Positions 36,475 through 43,860 of a DNA stretch of 64,000 nt are shown piece by piece. Each line of letters opens with the position of its first letter. The stretch's first letter is position 1. Both the position numbers and the translations under genes were made by a program. This stretch comes from Chloracidobacterium thermophilum B (GTDB lineage: Bacteria > Acidobacteriota > Blastocatellia > Chloracidobacteriales > Chloracidobacteriaceae), in assembly GCF_000226295.1 (NCBI RefSeq), contig NC_016024.1, positions 1,967,501-2,031,500 of the forward strand, read 5' to 3'. The notes below the pieces were generated by a model, which saw nothing but the letters and a program-made list of their open reading frames with translations, had not been told where the DNA came from and searched no databases.

Positions 36475-38655
36475 CTATGGTTCGGGGCGGAACGGCCGTT
36501 CAAGATACTGCTGGGCCTGCTGACGGGCAGCCGCGTCATCACCGTCTTCAATGACCTTCTTGTACTCGGCCACGGCACGGTCGCGCTGTCCCAGCGCATC
36601 GTACGCATTGCCCTTCTTGAGCGCTGCCCATGACTCAACCCACCGTGGACGCAAATCGCCATCAAGCGCCTCATCAAAGGCATCGCGGGCTTTTTCATAG
36701 TTTCGCTGGCTTAGATACAGCAGGCCAAGATTGTACCATGCCCAACTGCTGCGGCGATTGACGCGAATCGCCGCCTCGAACTGCTGCTGGGCTTCGGCCA
36801 GCTCGCCATCTTCGATGTGCTGGATGCCACGCCGCACAACAACCGCCACGCGCAGTTCATCAGAAGTGCGGAGAATCTTCACATCCGGGTCAATCAACAG
36901 GTCACGCGGCTCAGAAGTGGAGGTCAGACTGAAGCTGGCTTCCCGTCCGTCAAACTGGAGCGTGGCCCGTTCCGCGCTGCCCTTGGTCTCCAGTGTCACC
37001 TCAACCGGCATGCGAAAGCCTTCCAGCTTTTGTTCAAGCGTACCGCGCATGCGGTAGGTGCCGCCCGGAATCCGCAGAATCTTGTAATCAGGGACGAATT
37101 CGGGAACACCCGTCGAATCCACCCACAGGGCAAAGAACCAGCGCAGGTCCTGTCCGGCCGTCTGCGTGGCAAGGTTTTCAAAATCGCTCAGGCTGATGTT
37201 CCGGCCGAGATACTGGGTGTAACAGGTTGCCAGCAACCGGAAGAACGTTTCATCACCCAACAGGACGCGCAGCATCCGAAAGACAAACGCCCCCTTGTAA
37301 AACATAATCGAGCGATAAGCCGCCGACTGGTCATCGAGTTCCGCCGGTGCGCGCCGCAGCGACGACTGTGATTCAAACGCCAGCGCGCGTTCCAAAAAAT
37401 CGCGGACCAGTTCGCGGAATTCCGCGTTGTTGCGCCGGGTTTCCTCAACCAGCAGGTAGGCGTAGGTGGCCAATCCCTGGGAAAGCCAGGCGTCGTCAAA
37501 CGATTTGAGCACGACGCCCTGCCCCCACCACTGGAACGCCACTTCGCGGCAGAGCAGTTCACGGGGCAGCTCACGGGTCCGAAACAGCCGGGAAGCCAGC
37601 AGGGTTACACCGGCGCTGGTGGAACTCTCCAGACTTTCGTCGTCAATTTCCGCCATCGCCAGTGTAGGCCCGAAAGCATAGGGGCCGAAGCTCCGTTCGT
37701 AACGCTCAAGCGCCTGCACAGCGATGTCGGCATACTCGGCAGCACGGGCTTCATTACCGGGACGGACATACACCCGGATTTCCGTCTCTCCCTGCTGCCG
37801 GGTCTGCACCTGGTAGCGACCGACGGCCAGATTCCCGAACAGGACACTTTTGGCCGAAGCAAACGACCAGCGGGTGCGCGGCCCCGTCCCGGCGGGCAAT
37901 GTCGGCGCGGCTTGTGGCACATCGGCTCCGCGCATGGCAACCGGAAGGGACGGCAAAAAGGCATTTGACGGCCGCCGTGGGCGCGGCCGCGGTGATGGGC
38001 GCGGGGACGGACGCGGTGTGGCCGGCGCCGGAGCGGGACGCCGCTCCGGTTCCAGGGACGGCACTCCCGGCCCTGTCACCGGCTGTTTCGCCTGAAATCC
38101 GTAACCCACTACCGTCAATCCATCGGGAACGGTCAGGTTCAGCGTAAAGGTTGCCGTATCGGCCGCATAGCCGTGGAAGGGGAACCAGCGTCCGCCGTAG
38201 AGCAGATAACTCGCCCCGTCCTGACCAACGTAGGCCAGGCGCTTGCTGGTCAGGACGCCGCCTTCGGCCGACAAAAGCTGCCCGGCATACTCGACAATGA
38301 CGACGAACGGTGTACCGGGTGTGGTTGCCCGTGGGAGCGCAATCCGCAGATCGAGATCGCGGAGCCGGTCCTGGGTAAACTGAAGCGGCTGCAGGTTCTC
38401 ATCCAGAACGCGCCGGACTTCCAGCGCTCCATTGAATTCAAACACGACCGACTGCACAGGGCGCCGGGTATCCATCCTGACTTTGGCGCGGGCGACAAAG
38501 GTTTGCGTGGCGGGAATGATCTCGGCATCAATCTGGTAGTCGAGAACATCCAGCGGGTCATCGGCCGGAGCCGCCCAAGTTGTCAGGCAACTCACCAGAA
38601 CGGCAAGCAGCCACGGCACCGGACGCCGGGCTACTTCCCAAAAAGCGTGCGCCAT
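36475..38655 (-). CDS. M1-peptidase-like secreted protein with degenerate zinc site and C-terminal TPRs
   Basis: A 726-residue protein with a signal peptide (about 1-28) and an M1-type N-terminal beta domain. A Pro/Arg-rich low-complexity insert follows (about 200-235), then a peptidase-like domain. The place of HExxHxWxG reads CREVAFQWWG (about 366-376), lacking both zinc-binding His residues, and the GxMEN loop is replaced by IDDESLESS. After a beta domain come TPR repeats (about 620-715). It is therefore probably a non-catalytic binding protein. It overlaps the ubiD-like gene by 25 bases and lies next to the octaheme cytochrome gene. Confidence 0.85.
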   Translation of the reverse strand: MAHAFWEVARRPVPWLLAVLVSCLTTWAAPADDPLDVLDYQIDAEIIPATQTFVARAKVRMDTRRPVQSVVFEFNGALEVRRVLDENLQPLQFTQDRLRDLDLRIALPRATTPGTPFVVIVEYAGQLLSAEGGVLTSKRLAYVGQDGASYLLYGGRWFPFHGYAADTATFTLNLTVPDGLTVVGYGFQAKQPVTGPGVPSLEPERRPAPAPATPRPSPRPSPRPRPRRPSNAFLPSLPVAMRGADVPQAAPTLPAGTGPRTRWSFASAKSVLFGNLAVGRYQVQTRQQGETEIRVYVRPGNEARAAEYADIAVQALERYERSFGPYAFGPTLAMAEIDDESLESSTSAGVTLLASRLFRTRELPRELLCREVAFQWWGQGVVLKSFDDAWLSQGLATYAYLLVEETRRNNAEFRELVRDFLERALAFESQSSLRRAPAELDDQSAAYRSIMFYKGAFVFRMLRVLLGDETFFRLLATCYTQYLGRNISLSDFENLATQTAGQDLRWFFALWVDSTGVPEFVPDYKILRIPGGTYRMRGTLEQKLEGFRMPVEVTLETKGSAERATLQFDGREASFSLTSTSEPRDLLIDPDVKILRTSDELRVAVVVRRGIQHIEDGELAEAQQQFEAAIRVNRRSSWAWYNLGLLYLSQRNYEKARDAFDEALDGDLRPRWVESWAALKKGNAYDALGQRDRAVAEYKKVIEDGDDAAARQQAQQYLERPFRPEP

Positions 38656-40079
38656 TTTTCATCCACCTTGCGCTGAATCTCGGCCGTCATACGGTTTTCC
38701 CGCGGCCAGGGGCGGGTAAAGCCCTCACTCGGCCACTTGCGTGTGGCGTCAATGCCCATCTTCGAGCCGTAGGCCGGCAACCGGGAAGCATGGTCGAGGG
38801 CGTCCACCGGGCCGAGGGTAAACTGGATGTCACGCTCCGGGTCAATGTTGTTGAGGACGTACCACGCCACATAGCTCGGGTCCTGAACCGGCACATCGTC
38901 GTCCACCACGATGACAACCTTCGTAAACATAAGCTGCCCGGTTCCCCACAGGGCATTCATGATTTTGCGGGCGTGCCCCGGATAGGCCTTCTTGATGGAA
39001 ACAATTGCCAGGTTGTGAAACACGCCCTCAAAGGGCAGGTGCATGTCCACGATTTCCGGGAACTGCCGACGCAGCACCGGCTTGGCAATCTCGCCGACGG
39101 CTTCCCCCATCCAGCAGTCTTCCATCGGCGGCCGTCCGACAATCGTCGTCTGGTAAATCGGACTGCGGCGGTGGGTGACACAGGTGACGTGAAAGACGGG
39201 ATAGTTGTCTGCCTCCGTGTAAAAGCCGGTGTGATCGCCAAAGGGCCCTTCAGTACGGAGTTCCTGCGGGTCAACGTAGCCTTCCAGAACGATTTCCGCC
39301 GTGGCCGGGACTTCCAGATCATTTGTCAGGCACTTGACCATCGGCACCGGCTTTCCGCGCAGGAAACCGGCCAGCAGCATTTCATCCACATCATCCGGCA
39401 ACGGGAAAATGGCAGCAAAGGTCAGAATGGGGTCGCCGCCAATGGCCACAGCCACGGGCATGCGTTCACCGCGCTCCAGCGCCGTGCGCCAGTGCGAAGC
39501 GCCATGCTTGTGAATCTGCCAGTGCATGCCGGTCGTACAGGCGTCGTACAGTTGCATGCGGTACATCCCGACGTTGCGCCGTCCTGTGACGGGGTGGGAC
39601 GTAAACACCAGTGGGAAGGTGATGAAGCGGCCGCCGTCTTCGGGCCAGCACTGGAGCACGGGCAGGCGGCGCAGGTCGAACTCGCCTTCCTGCAACACGA
39701 TTTCCTGACATGGCCCACGCTTCACCCGTTTTGGAAAAACCGCCCCCAGTTCAGCAAACTTCGGCAACAGCTTGACCTTTTCCAGAATGCCCTGTGGCGA
39801 TTTGAAATCCAGAATCTCGTTGAGGCGTCCGGCAATGTCGGCGTAGCTCTCGACTCCCAAAGCCATAAGCATCCGCCGCCGGCTGCCGAGGGCATTGATG
39901 AGCACTGGAATGGGCGACTCCTCGACGTTCTCGAACAGCAGCGCCGGCCCACCGACCTTCGATATGCGGTCCGTGATTTCGGTAATTTCGAGGTGGCAGG
40001 ACACTGGTGTTTTGATGCGCTTGAGTTCCCCGGCCTGCTCCAAATCCCGGATAAACTCGCGCAGGTCTTCATAGGGCAT
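38631..40079 (-). CDS. UbiD-family prenylated-FMN decarboxylase
   Basis: The 482-residue protein matches UbiD along its length: MPYEDLREFIRDLEQAGEL, LLFENVEES, GMYRMQLYD, the WRTALERGERMPVAVAIGGDP segment (quoted in part) and LEGYVDPQELRTEGPFGDHTG (quoted in part) with the Glu-Asp pair. Members remove CO2 from aromatic quinone precursors, using prenyl-FMN made by UbiX. Whether it serves menaquinone or ubiquinone cannot be told here. The frame extends to 40184, but ATG 40079 fits the family. Confidence 0.9.
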   Translation of the reverse strand: MPYEDLREFIRDLEQAGELKRIKTPVSCHLEITEITDRISKVGGPALLFENVEESPIPVLINALGSRRRMLMALGVESYADIAGRLNEILDFKSPQGILEKVKLLPKFAELGAVFPKRVKRGPCQEIVLQEGEFDLRRLPVLQCWPEDGGRFITFPLVFTSHPVTGRRNVGMYRMQLYDACTTGMHWQIHKHGASHWRTALERGERMPVAVAIGGDPILTFAAIFPLPDDVDEMLLAGFLRGKPVPMVKCLTNDLEVPATAEIVLEGYVDPQELRTEGPFGDHTGFYTEADNYPVFHVTCVTHRRSPIYQTTIVGRPPMEDCWMGEAVGEIAKPVLRRQFPEIVDMHLPFEGVFHNLAIVSIKKAYPGHARKIMNALWGTGQLMFTKVVIVVDDDVPVQDPSYVAWYVLNNIDPERDIQFTLGPVDALDHASRLPAYGSKMGIDATRKWPSEGFTRPWPRENRMTAEIQRKVDEKWRTLFGK

Positions 40080-40238
40080 GGTGAGACAACAACCCAGTCC
40101 GTCACACTGAGAAAATGACGCCGCGCCACTAAACGGTCTCCGCGACCGCGCGGCTCGGCGTGAAACTACTGCATGTCTGTCCACAACCAGAAATGGTTTT
40201 GGACCGAACCACTTTGATGCAGCAAAGATTCGGGCACG

Positions 40239-40271
40239 AAAAAAGGCAAGCGAGCAGTCAACTCACTTGCC
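40239..40271 (-). terminator. Rho-independent terminator after tRNA-Ala
   Basis: On the minus strand GGCAAGTG (40271-40264) pairs with CGCTTGCC (40252-40245, with one G-U), followed by six T (40244-40239). It starts ten bases below the tRNA CCA end. Confidence 0.8.
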
Positions 40272-40280
40272 TTTCTTGAT

Positions 40281-40356
40281 TGGTGGAGGTAAGCGGGTTC
40301 GAACCGCTGACCTCTGCAATGCCATTGCAGCGCTCTCCCAGCTGAGCTATACCCCC
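40281..40356 (-). tRNA. tRNA-Ala (anticodon GGC)
   Basis: The reverse strand gives a 76-base tRNA with encoded CCA. The acceptor is GGGGGTA/TACCTCC (with one G-T), the D arm GCTC-AGCTGGGA-GAGC, the anticodon arm CTGCA-ATGGCAT-TGCAG (anticodon GGC), and the T arm GCGG-TTCGAAC-CCGC. A terminator follows and a promoter precedes it, so it is its own transcription unit. Confidence 0.95.
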
Positions 40357-40396
40357 ACAAGTCCGAACCAACACAAAGTTGGCTCGCAACGTGCAA

Positions 40397-40423
40397 ATTA
40401 TCCAAGCCGCGTCCTGCCGTCAA
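40397..40423 (-). promoter_or_regulatory. Sigma-70 promoter of tRNA-Ala
   Basis: Reading the minus strand, TTGACG (40423-40418) and GATAAT (40402-40397) are parted by 15 bases, each five of six to consensus. The start would lie about 35 bases ahead of the tRNA. The leader contains a small CCAAC/GTTGG hairpin. The -35 box overlaps the rsmA stop codon. Confidence 0.55.
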
Positions 40424-41295
40424 GCCCCCTCCTGCGATGTGCCAGCAGACGGCAGCCTTGCCGCCAGCTCCTGTGCTATACGCACGAACGTCTCGACAGA
40501 AAGCGTTTCCGGGCGTCTCTCCGGCGCAATGCCGGCCCGGGCAAGTCCTTCCAGCAAGTCTGTACGTGAGAGGCCAAGCCGCATCAAACTTCCACCCAGC
40601 ATTTTGCGCCGCTGCTCAAAAGCAACACTGACGACCCGGCAGAAATACGGCATCAACTCCGGCGGCATGATGGCCACCGGGCGCGGTGTCAGGCGGACAA
40701 CCGACGACATCACCTTTGGCGGCGGGTGAAAAGCGCCCGGCGGAACGTCAAACAACCGTGTCACTTCACAGGCCGCCTGCACCACGACGGAAAAATAACC
40801 ATAGTCTTTCGTGCCAGGCGCGGCCGCCAGCCGCCACACGACTTCCCGCTGGAGCATGAGCACAATGTCCGTCCAGAGGTGACGCGCGGCCAGCAGCTTC
40901 TCTACGATTGGCGTTGAAAGGTTGTAAGGCACATTGGCCACGACCTTGACGGGTGCTGAAGTGAGACCCCACGCTGCACCGGCTTCGGTCACACAGGCCG
41001 CCAGGTCAGCCTCCAGAACATCGCCGACGTGCAGACGCCAGCGCCGGTCGGCAAACCGCACAGACAGCCAGGCCGCCAGATCGCGATCAAGTTCAAAGGC
41101 GATGACGCCAGCCGCCCGCTCCAGCAGCACTTCCGTCAGGGCCCCGCGTCCGGGTCCGATTTCCACCACCAGGTCATCCGGGCCGACTTCCGCTGCCGCG
41201 ACGATGCGGGCCAGAAGGTGTCTGTCACGCAGAAAATGCTGACCGAACCGCTTGCGCGGCGGCGGCAGCGAGGGCAGGACGTCAGGGACGGTCAT
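40420..41295 (-). CDS. rsmA: 16S rRNA dimethyladenosine transferase
   Basis: The KsgA-type methyltransferase modifies A1518 and A1519. It shows KRFGQHFLRD, the SAM loop VEIGPGRGALTEVLL, the NVPYNLSTPIVEKLL motif and FHPPPKVMSSVVRLTPR. The open frame extends far upstream over the nuclease gene, but ATG 41295 gives the normal 291 residues and overlaps the nuclease stop by 14 bases. Confidence 0.94.
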   Translation of the reverse strand: MTVPDVLPSLPPPRKRFGQHFLRDRHLLARIVAAAEVGPDDLVVEIGPGRGALTEVLLERAAGVIAFELDRDLAAWLSVRFADRRWRLHVGDVLEADLAACVTEAGAAWGLTSAPVKVVANVPYNLSTPIVEKLLAARHLWTDIVLMLQREVVWRLAAAPGTKDYGYFSVVVQAACEVTRLFDVPPGAFHPPPKVMSSVVRLTPRPVAIMPPELMPYFCRVVSVAFEQRRKMLGGSLMRLGLSRTDLLEGLARAGIAPERRPETLSVETFVRIAQELAARLPSAGTSQEGA

Positions 41296-42265
41296 AGAGC
41301 TGGTTGAGCAGAGCCGCCAGCCGAAAGCCGGCCAGGCGTACCCGTTCCCGGGCCGCAGTATGCGCTCTGGACTTGTAGGCGTCGGAAAGCACCGGCGGCT
41401 CCGGGGTGTCGTCCTGTCCGGCTTGATAGACAAGGTCCCGCGCCAGTTGGGTACTTTCATCCAGCCAGCGTACCGGCGGCGCAGCGATCTGCTGCCGTGA
41501 CGGACGCTTCCGGCTGAGTTCCTGCGCCAGTGCCTGGATTGCCGGGAGGGAAAAGGTGTCGAGGGCGGCATTGTCCCAGAACGCATGCAGGTTGGGCTTG
41601 CGCGGCCCATCCAGCGGCGTCCCGGCCGTGGGACGCACGATGAACAGGTTGCCCCCCTGGTCTCCCTGGGGATTGTTTTTTGAGCAACGCGCCACCGTAT
41701 GGAGTGGCTGATGGACATCCCCTACCAGGTGAATCAGCCAGGCCAGATAGTAGGCTTGCCGGGGACTGTCAGGGGGGCTATGCCGCAGGATGTCTTCGAT
41801 TTCGACGATTTTCCCCAGCGCGCCGCCATCCGGGGCGACGATCTGAAAGTCGGGCGGAATGGTGACACCCGGCGCTGCCAGCGGACGGTTGACGTAGTGC
41901 CATGTCCCGTGAACCCGCATGTCCGGGTATGCCGGATGGGTGCTCGGCGGCGGCTCGCGGTCGGAAAAGCCCTGCCGCTGGTCAAATTTGATGTCATCCA
42001 CCCAGTAGGAAGCACTCAGGAAGGCAATGAAGGGAGCCTGTTCGGGCAGTACGTCCCGCGTCCACTCGGCATATTCCGGGTGTTGCCTGAGAATCGCCGC
42101 CACCCGCACCCGGGCGCGGGGCTGCAACTGTCCATAAGCAATTGCAGCGACAGTGGCATGCCCGGCCTGGTTCCAGGCGAGTACCGGCGTTGTCCCCAAG
42201 GCAAACCAACACACCCCAACCCACAACCACCATCCACTCCGACACGCTTTCTGGCGAATGAGCAT
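41282..42265 (-). CDS. Secreted S1/P1-type zinc nuclease
   Basis: The 327-residue protein has a signal peptide (about 1-30) ending before WNQAGHATVA. The mature N-terminal Trp is the P1 zinc ligand. Further ligand motifs are YWVDDIKF, HGTWHYVN and WLIHLVGDVHQPLHTVA, then the GGNLF and LHAFWDN segments. Such enzymes cut single-stranded DNA and RNA in the periplasm or outside. The frame reaches 42463, but ATG 42265 starts the signal peptide. It is upstream of, and overlaps, rsmA. The 207 bases before it hold the terminator of the next gene. Confidence 0.92.
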   Translation of the reverse strand: MLIRQKACRSGWWLWVGVCWFALGTTPVLAWNQAGHATVAAIAYGQLQPRARVRVAAILRQHPEYAEWTRDVLPEQAPFIAFLSASYWVDDIKFDQRQGFSDREPPPSTHPAYPDMRVHGTWHYVNRPLAAPGVTIPPDFQIVAPDGGALGKIVEIEDILRHSPPDSPRQAYYLAWLIHLVGDVHQPLHTVARCSKNNPQGDQGGNLFIVRPTAGTPLDGPRKPNLHAFWDNAALDTFSLPAIQALAQELSRKRPSRQQIAAPPVRWLDESTQLARDLVYQAGQDDTPEPPVLSDAYKSRAHTAARERVRLAGFRLAALLNQLYDRP

Positions 42266-42406
42266 GACAGCCTGTACCTGGTTACGAAGTTTCCCCCAGC
42301 ACTTCTCTGGCAGACAGCCGGGGCTGCACGTCAAAACGATAGCCCAATCGAACGGCCGGCCCCAAACGCCACCCAAAAGCCAACGCTCAGGCAAAAGCCC
42401 ACCAAG

Positions 42407-42436
42407 CAAAAAGCACCGACCGGTTAGGTCGGTGCT
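42407..42436 (-). terminator. Rho-independent terminator of the CLNCGA-protein gene
   Basis: A perfect 10-bp stem (42412-42421 with 42427-42436, five-base loop) is followed on the minus strand by a T tract (TTTTT from 42412 down). It lies about 36 bases after the stop of the small zinc-protein gene. Confidence 0.85.
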
Positions 42437-42472
42437 TAGTGGTTTGCCACCTGGTGGCGGCAAGCTGTTGTC

Positions 42473-42832
42473 TCAGGCCGCGCGCCGCAGATGACGGCGA
42501 CTGGCAGGTAGCTGATCGACCGTTGTCACGGCTGGCGATCTGACCGGTGCCAATGTCGGACGGTAGATGGTTTTGGTGGAAGGACGCCGGACGTAGTAGG
42601 GTCCAACCATCTTCCACTGCTGGGTGTCGAAGGCCCGGTGCGCGCCACAGTTGAGGCACATCCGGTAGGTCTCTTGGTCAATTGTGAAGGGGCGGCTCAT
42701 ATTCGTGTGCCAGCACCCAAAGATACGATGATAAGTGTTTTCAATAAACTCGATGGCACGCTGGAAAGCTTCCTTCGGCCACGTGATCTCAGGCAGTTGT
42801 GGAAATGTGAATGTCAGCGACTTGACTTGCAT
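42473..42832 (-). CDS. Small hypothetical protein with CLNCGA zinc-like motif
   Basis: A 119-residue protein with the pattern IFGCWHTNMSRPFTID, YRMCLNCGAHRAFD and GPYYVRRP. Similar proteins with CWH...SRPFT and C-x-x-C-G-A are, to my knowledge, frequent in Acidobacteriota, but no function is established. The Cys/His set could bind one zinc ion. A purine-rich GGGGGAAT precedes the ATG. The gene is alone between a strong terminator and a divergent SDR gene 214 bases away. Confidence 0.75.
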   Translation of the reverse strand: MQVKSLTFTFPQLPEITWPKEAFQRAIEFIENTYHRIFGCWHTNMSRPFTIDQETYRMCLNCGAHRAFDTQQWKMVGPYYVRRPSTKTIYRPTLAPVRSPAVTTVDQLPASRRHLRRAA

Positions 42833-43046
42833 AGCGGATTCCCCCTTTCATCAACAACCTGGAAGCCCACCACCCATAGGTGCTGACCGTGGGTGCTGGT
42901 TAGAACCTGCCCTGCGCAGAAACGCCGGCATCTTTTCAGGACGCCGGAAGACACCAAAAGGTTCACCCGTTTTGCCGAGTCGTTGCCGAAGCACAAGCTT
43001 CTAAAAATCAACTTGCGGTTATTCACCTCCAGACCAATCTCCCACG

Positions 43047-43805
43047 ATGATGCAGACATTTTACAACACCTCTGTTCTCGTTACAGGCGCGGCATCCGGC
43101 ATTGGGCGGGCCACGGCCTTGGCTTTTGCGGCGGCTGGCGCTAAGGTGCTTGTGGCTGACCGGCAGGCCGAAGGCAGCGCCGAAACGGTGTCCCGGATTG
43201 AAGCCGCCGGCGGGCAGGCCATGTCTGCCGTCGTGGATGTCACTGACGCCGTCGCCGTCGCCGATCTGGTCAAAACCGCCGTACACGCCTTCGGCAGCCT
43301 GGATGTTGCCGTCAACAATGCCGGCATTCTGGGCGCACCGGCCCCCCTGCACGACACCGACGAAGACCGCTTCGACCAGGTGCTGAACATCAACCTGCGC
43401 GGTGTCTTTTTGTGTATGAAGTACGAAATCCGCCAAATGCTCAAACAGGGCGGCGGGCGGATCGTCAATGTCGCTTCACTGGCAGGACTCGTGGGCTTTT
43501 CGGGCTTTGCTCCCTATGCCGCCAGCAAGCATGCCGTACTCGGTCTGACCAAGACGGCGGCGCTGGAGTATGCCAAGTCCAACATCCGCATCAATGCCGT
43601 GTGCCCGTCCATCATTGAAACGCCAATGACGACTGGCGAGCACATTCCGCCCGACCTGCTGGCCAAGTATCTCCGCGCCCACCCCATGGGACGGGCTGGC
43701 AAGCCAGAAGAAGTCGCTAACGCCATCCTGTGGCTCGCTTCCGAAGGCGCATCCTTCATCAATGGCGTCGGCCTCACCGTGGACGGCGGTGCATTCGTCC
43801 AGTAA
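43047..43805 (+). CDS. Short-chain dehydrogenase/reductase
   Basis: A classical 252-residue SDR: TGAASGIGRATA cofactor loop, DVTDAVAVADLV, VNNAGILGAP, catalytic Ser in VASLAGLVG and YAASKHA (Tyr and Lys), then GRAGKPEEVANAILWLAS and the GVGLTVDGGAFVQ end. Asp after the second strand (VLVADRQ) suggests NAD preference. The substrate is unknown. It lies alone, with a 214-base upstream gap that has no gene I can support. Confidence 0.92.
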   Translation: MMQTFYNTSVLVTGAASGIGRATALAFAAAGAKVLVADRQAEGSAETVSRIEAAGGQAMSAVVDVTDAVAVADLVKTAVHAFGSLDVAVNNAGILGAPAPLHDTDEDRFDQVLNINLRGVFLCMKYEIRQMLKQGGGRIVNVASLAGLVGFSGFAPYAASKHAVLGLTKTAALEYAKSNIRINAVCPSIIETPMTTGEHIPPDLLAKYLRAHPMGRAGKPEEVANAILWLASEGASFINGVGLTVDGGAFVQ

Positions 43806-43860
43806 GGCCTGCGGGTTCGCCCGGCGTGAACGTCCCACCCAGCTTTACAAACGGGTTTGG

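Noticed and set aside
38580-40118. 512-codon plus-strand open frame over the UbiD-family gene
   Set aside because: It lies wholly antisense to a gene with clear family motifs and shows no domain; long antisense frames are common in GC-rich DNA.
41296-41718. Extension of rsmA to 432 residues
   Set aside because: The upstream part is the nuclease gene read in another frame; family start is at 41295.
42833-43046. Possible small RNA in the divergent gap before the SDR gene
   Set aside because: Looked for signal-recognition-particle and 6S signatures; none present, and stems are weak.
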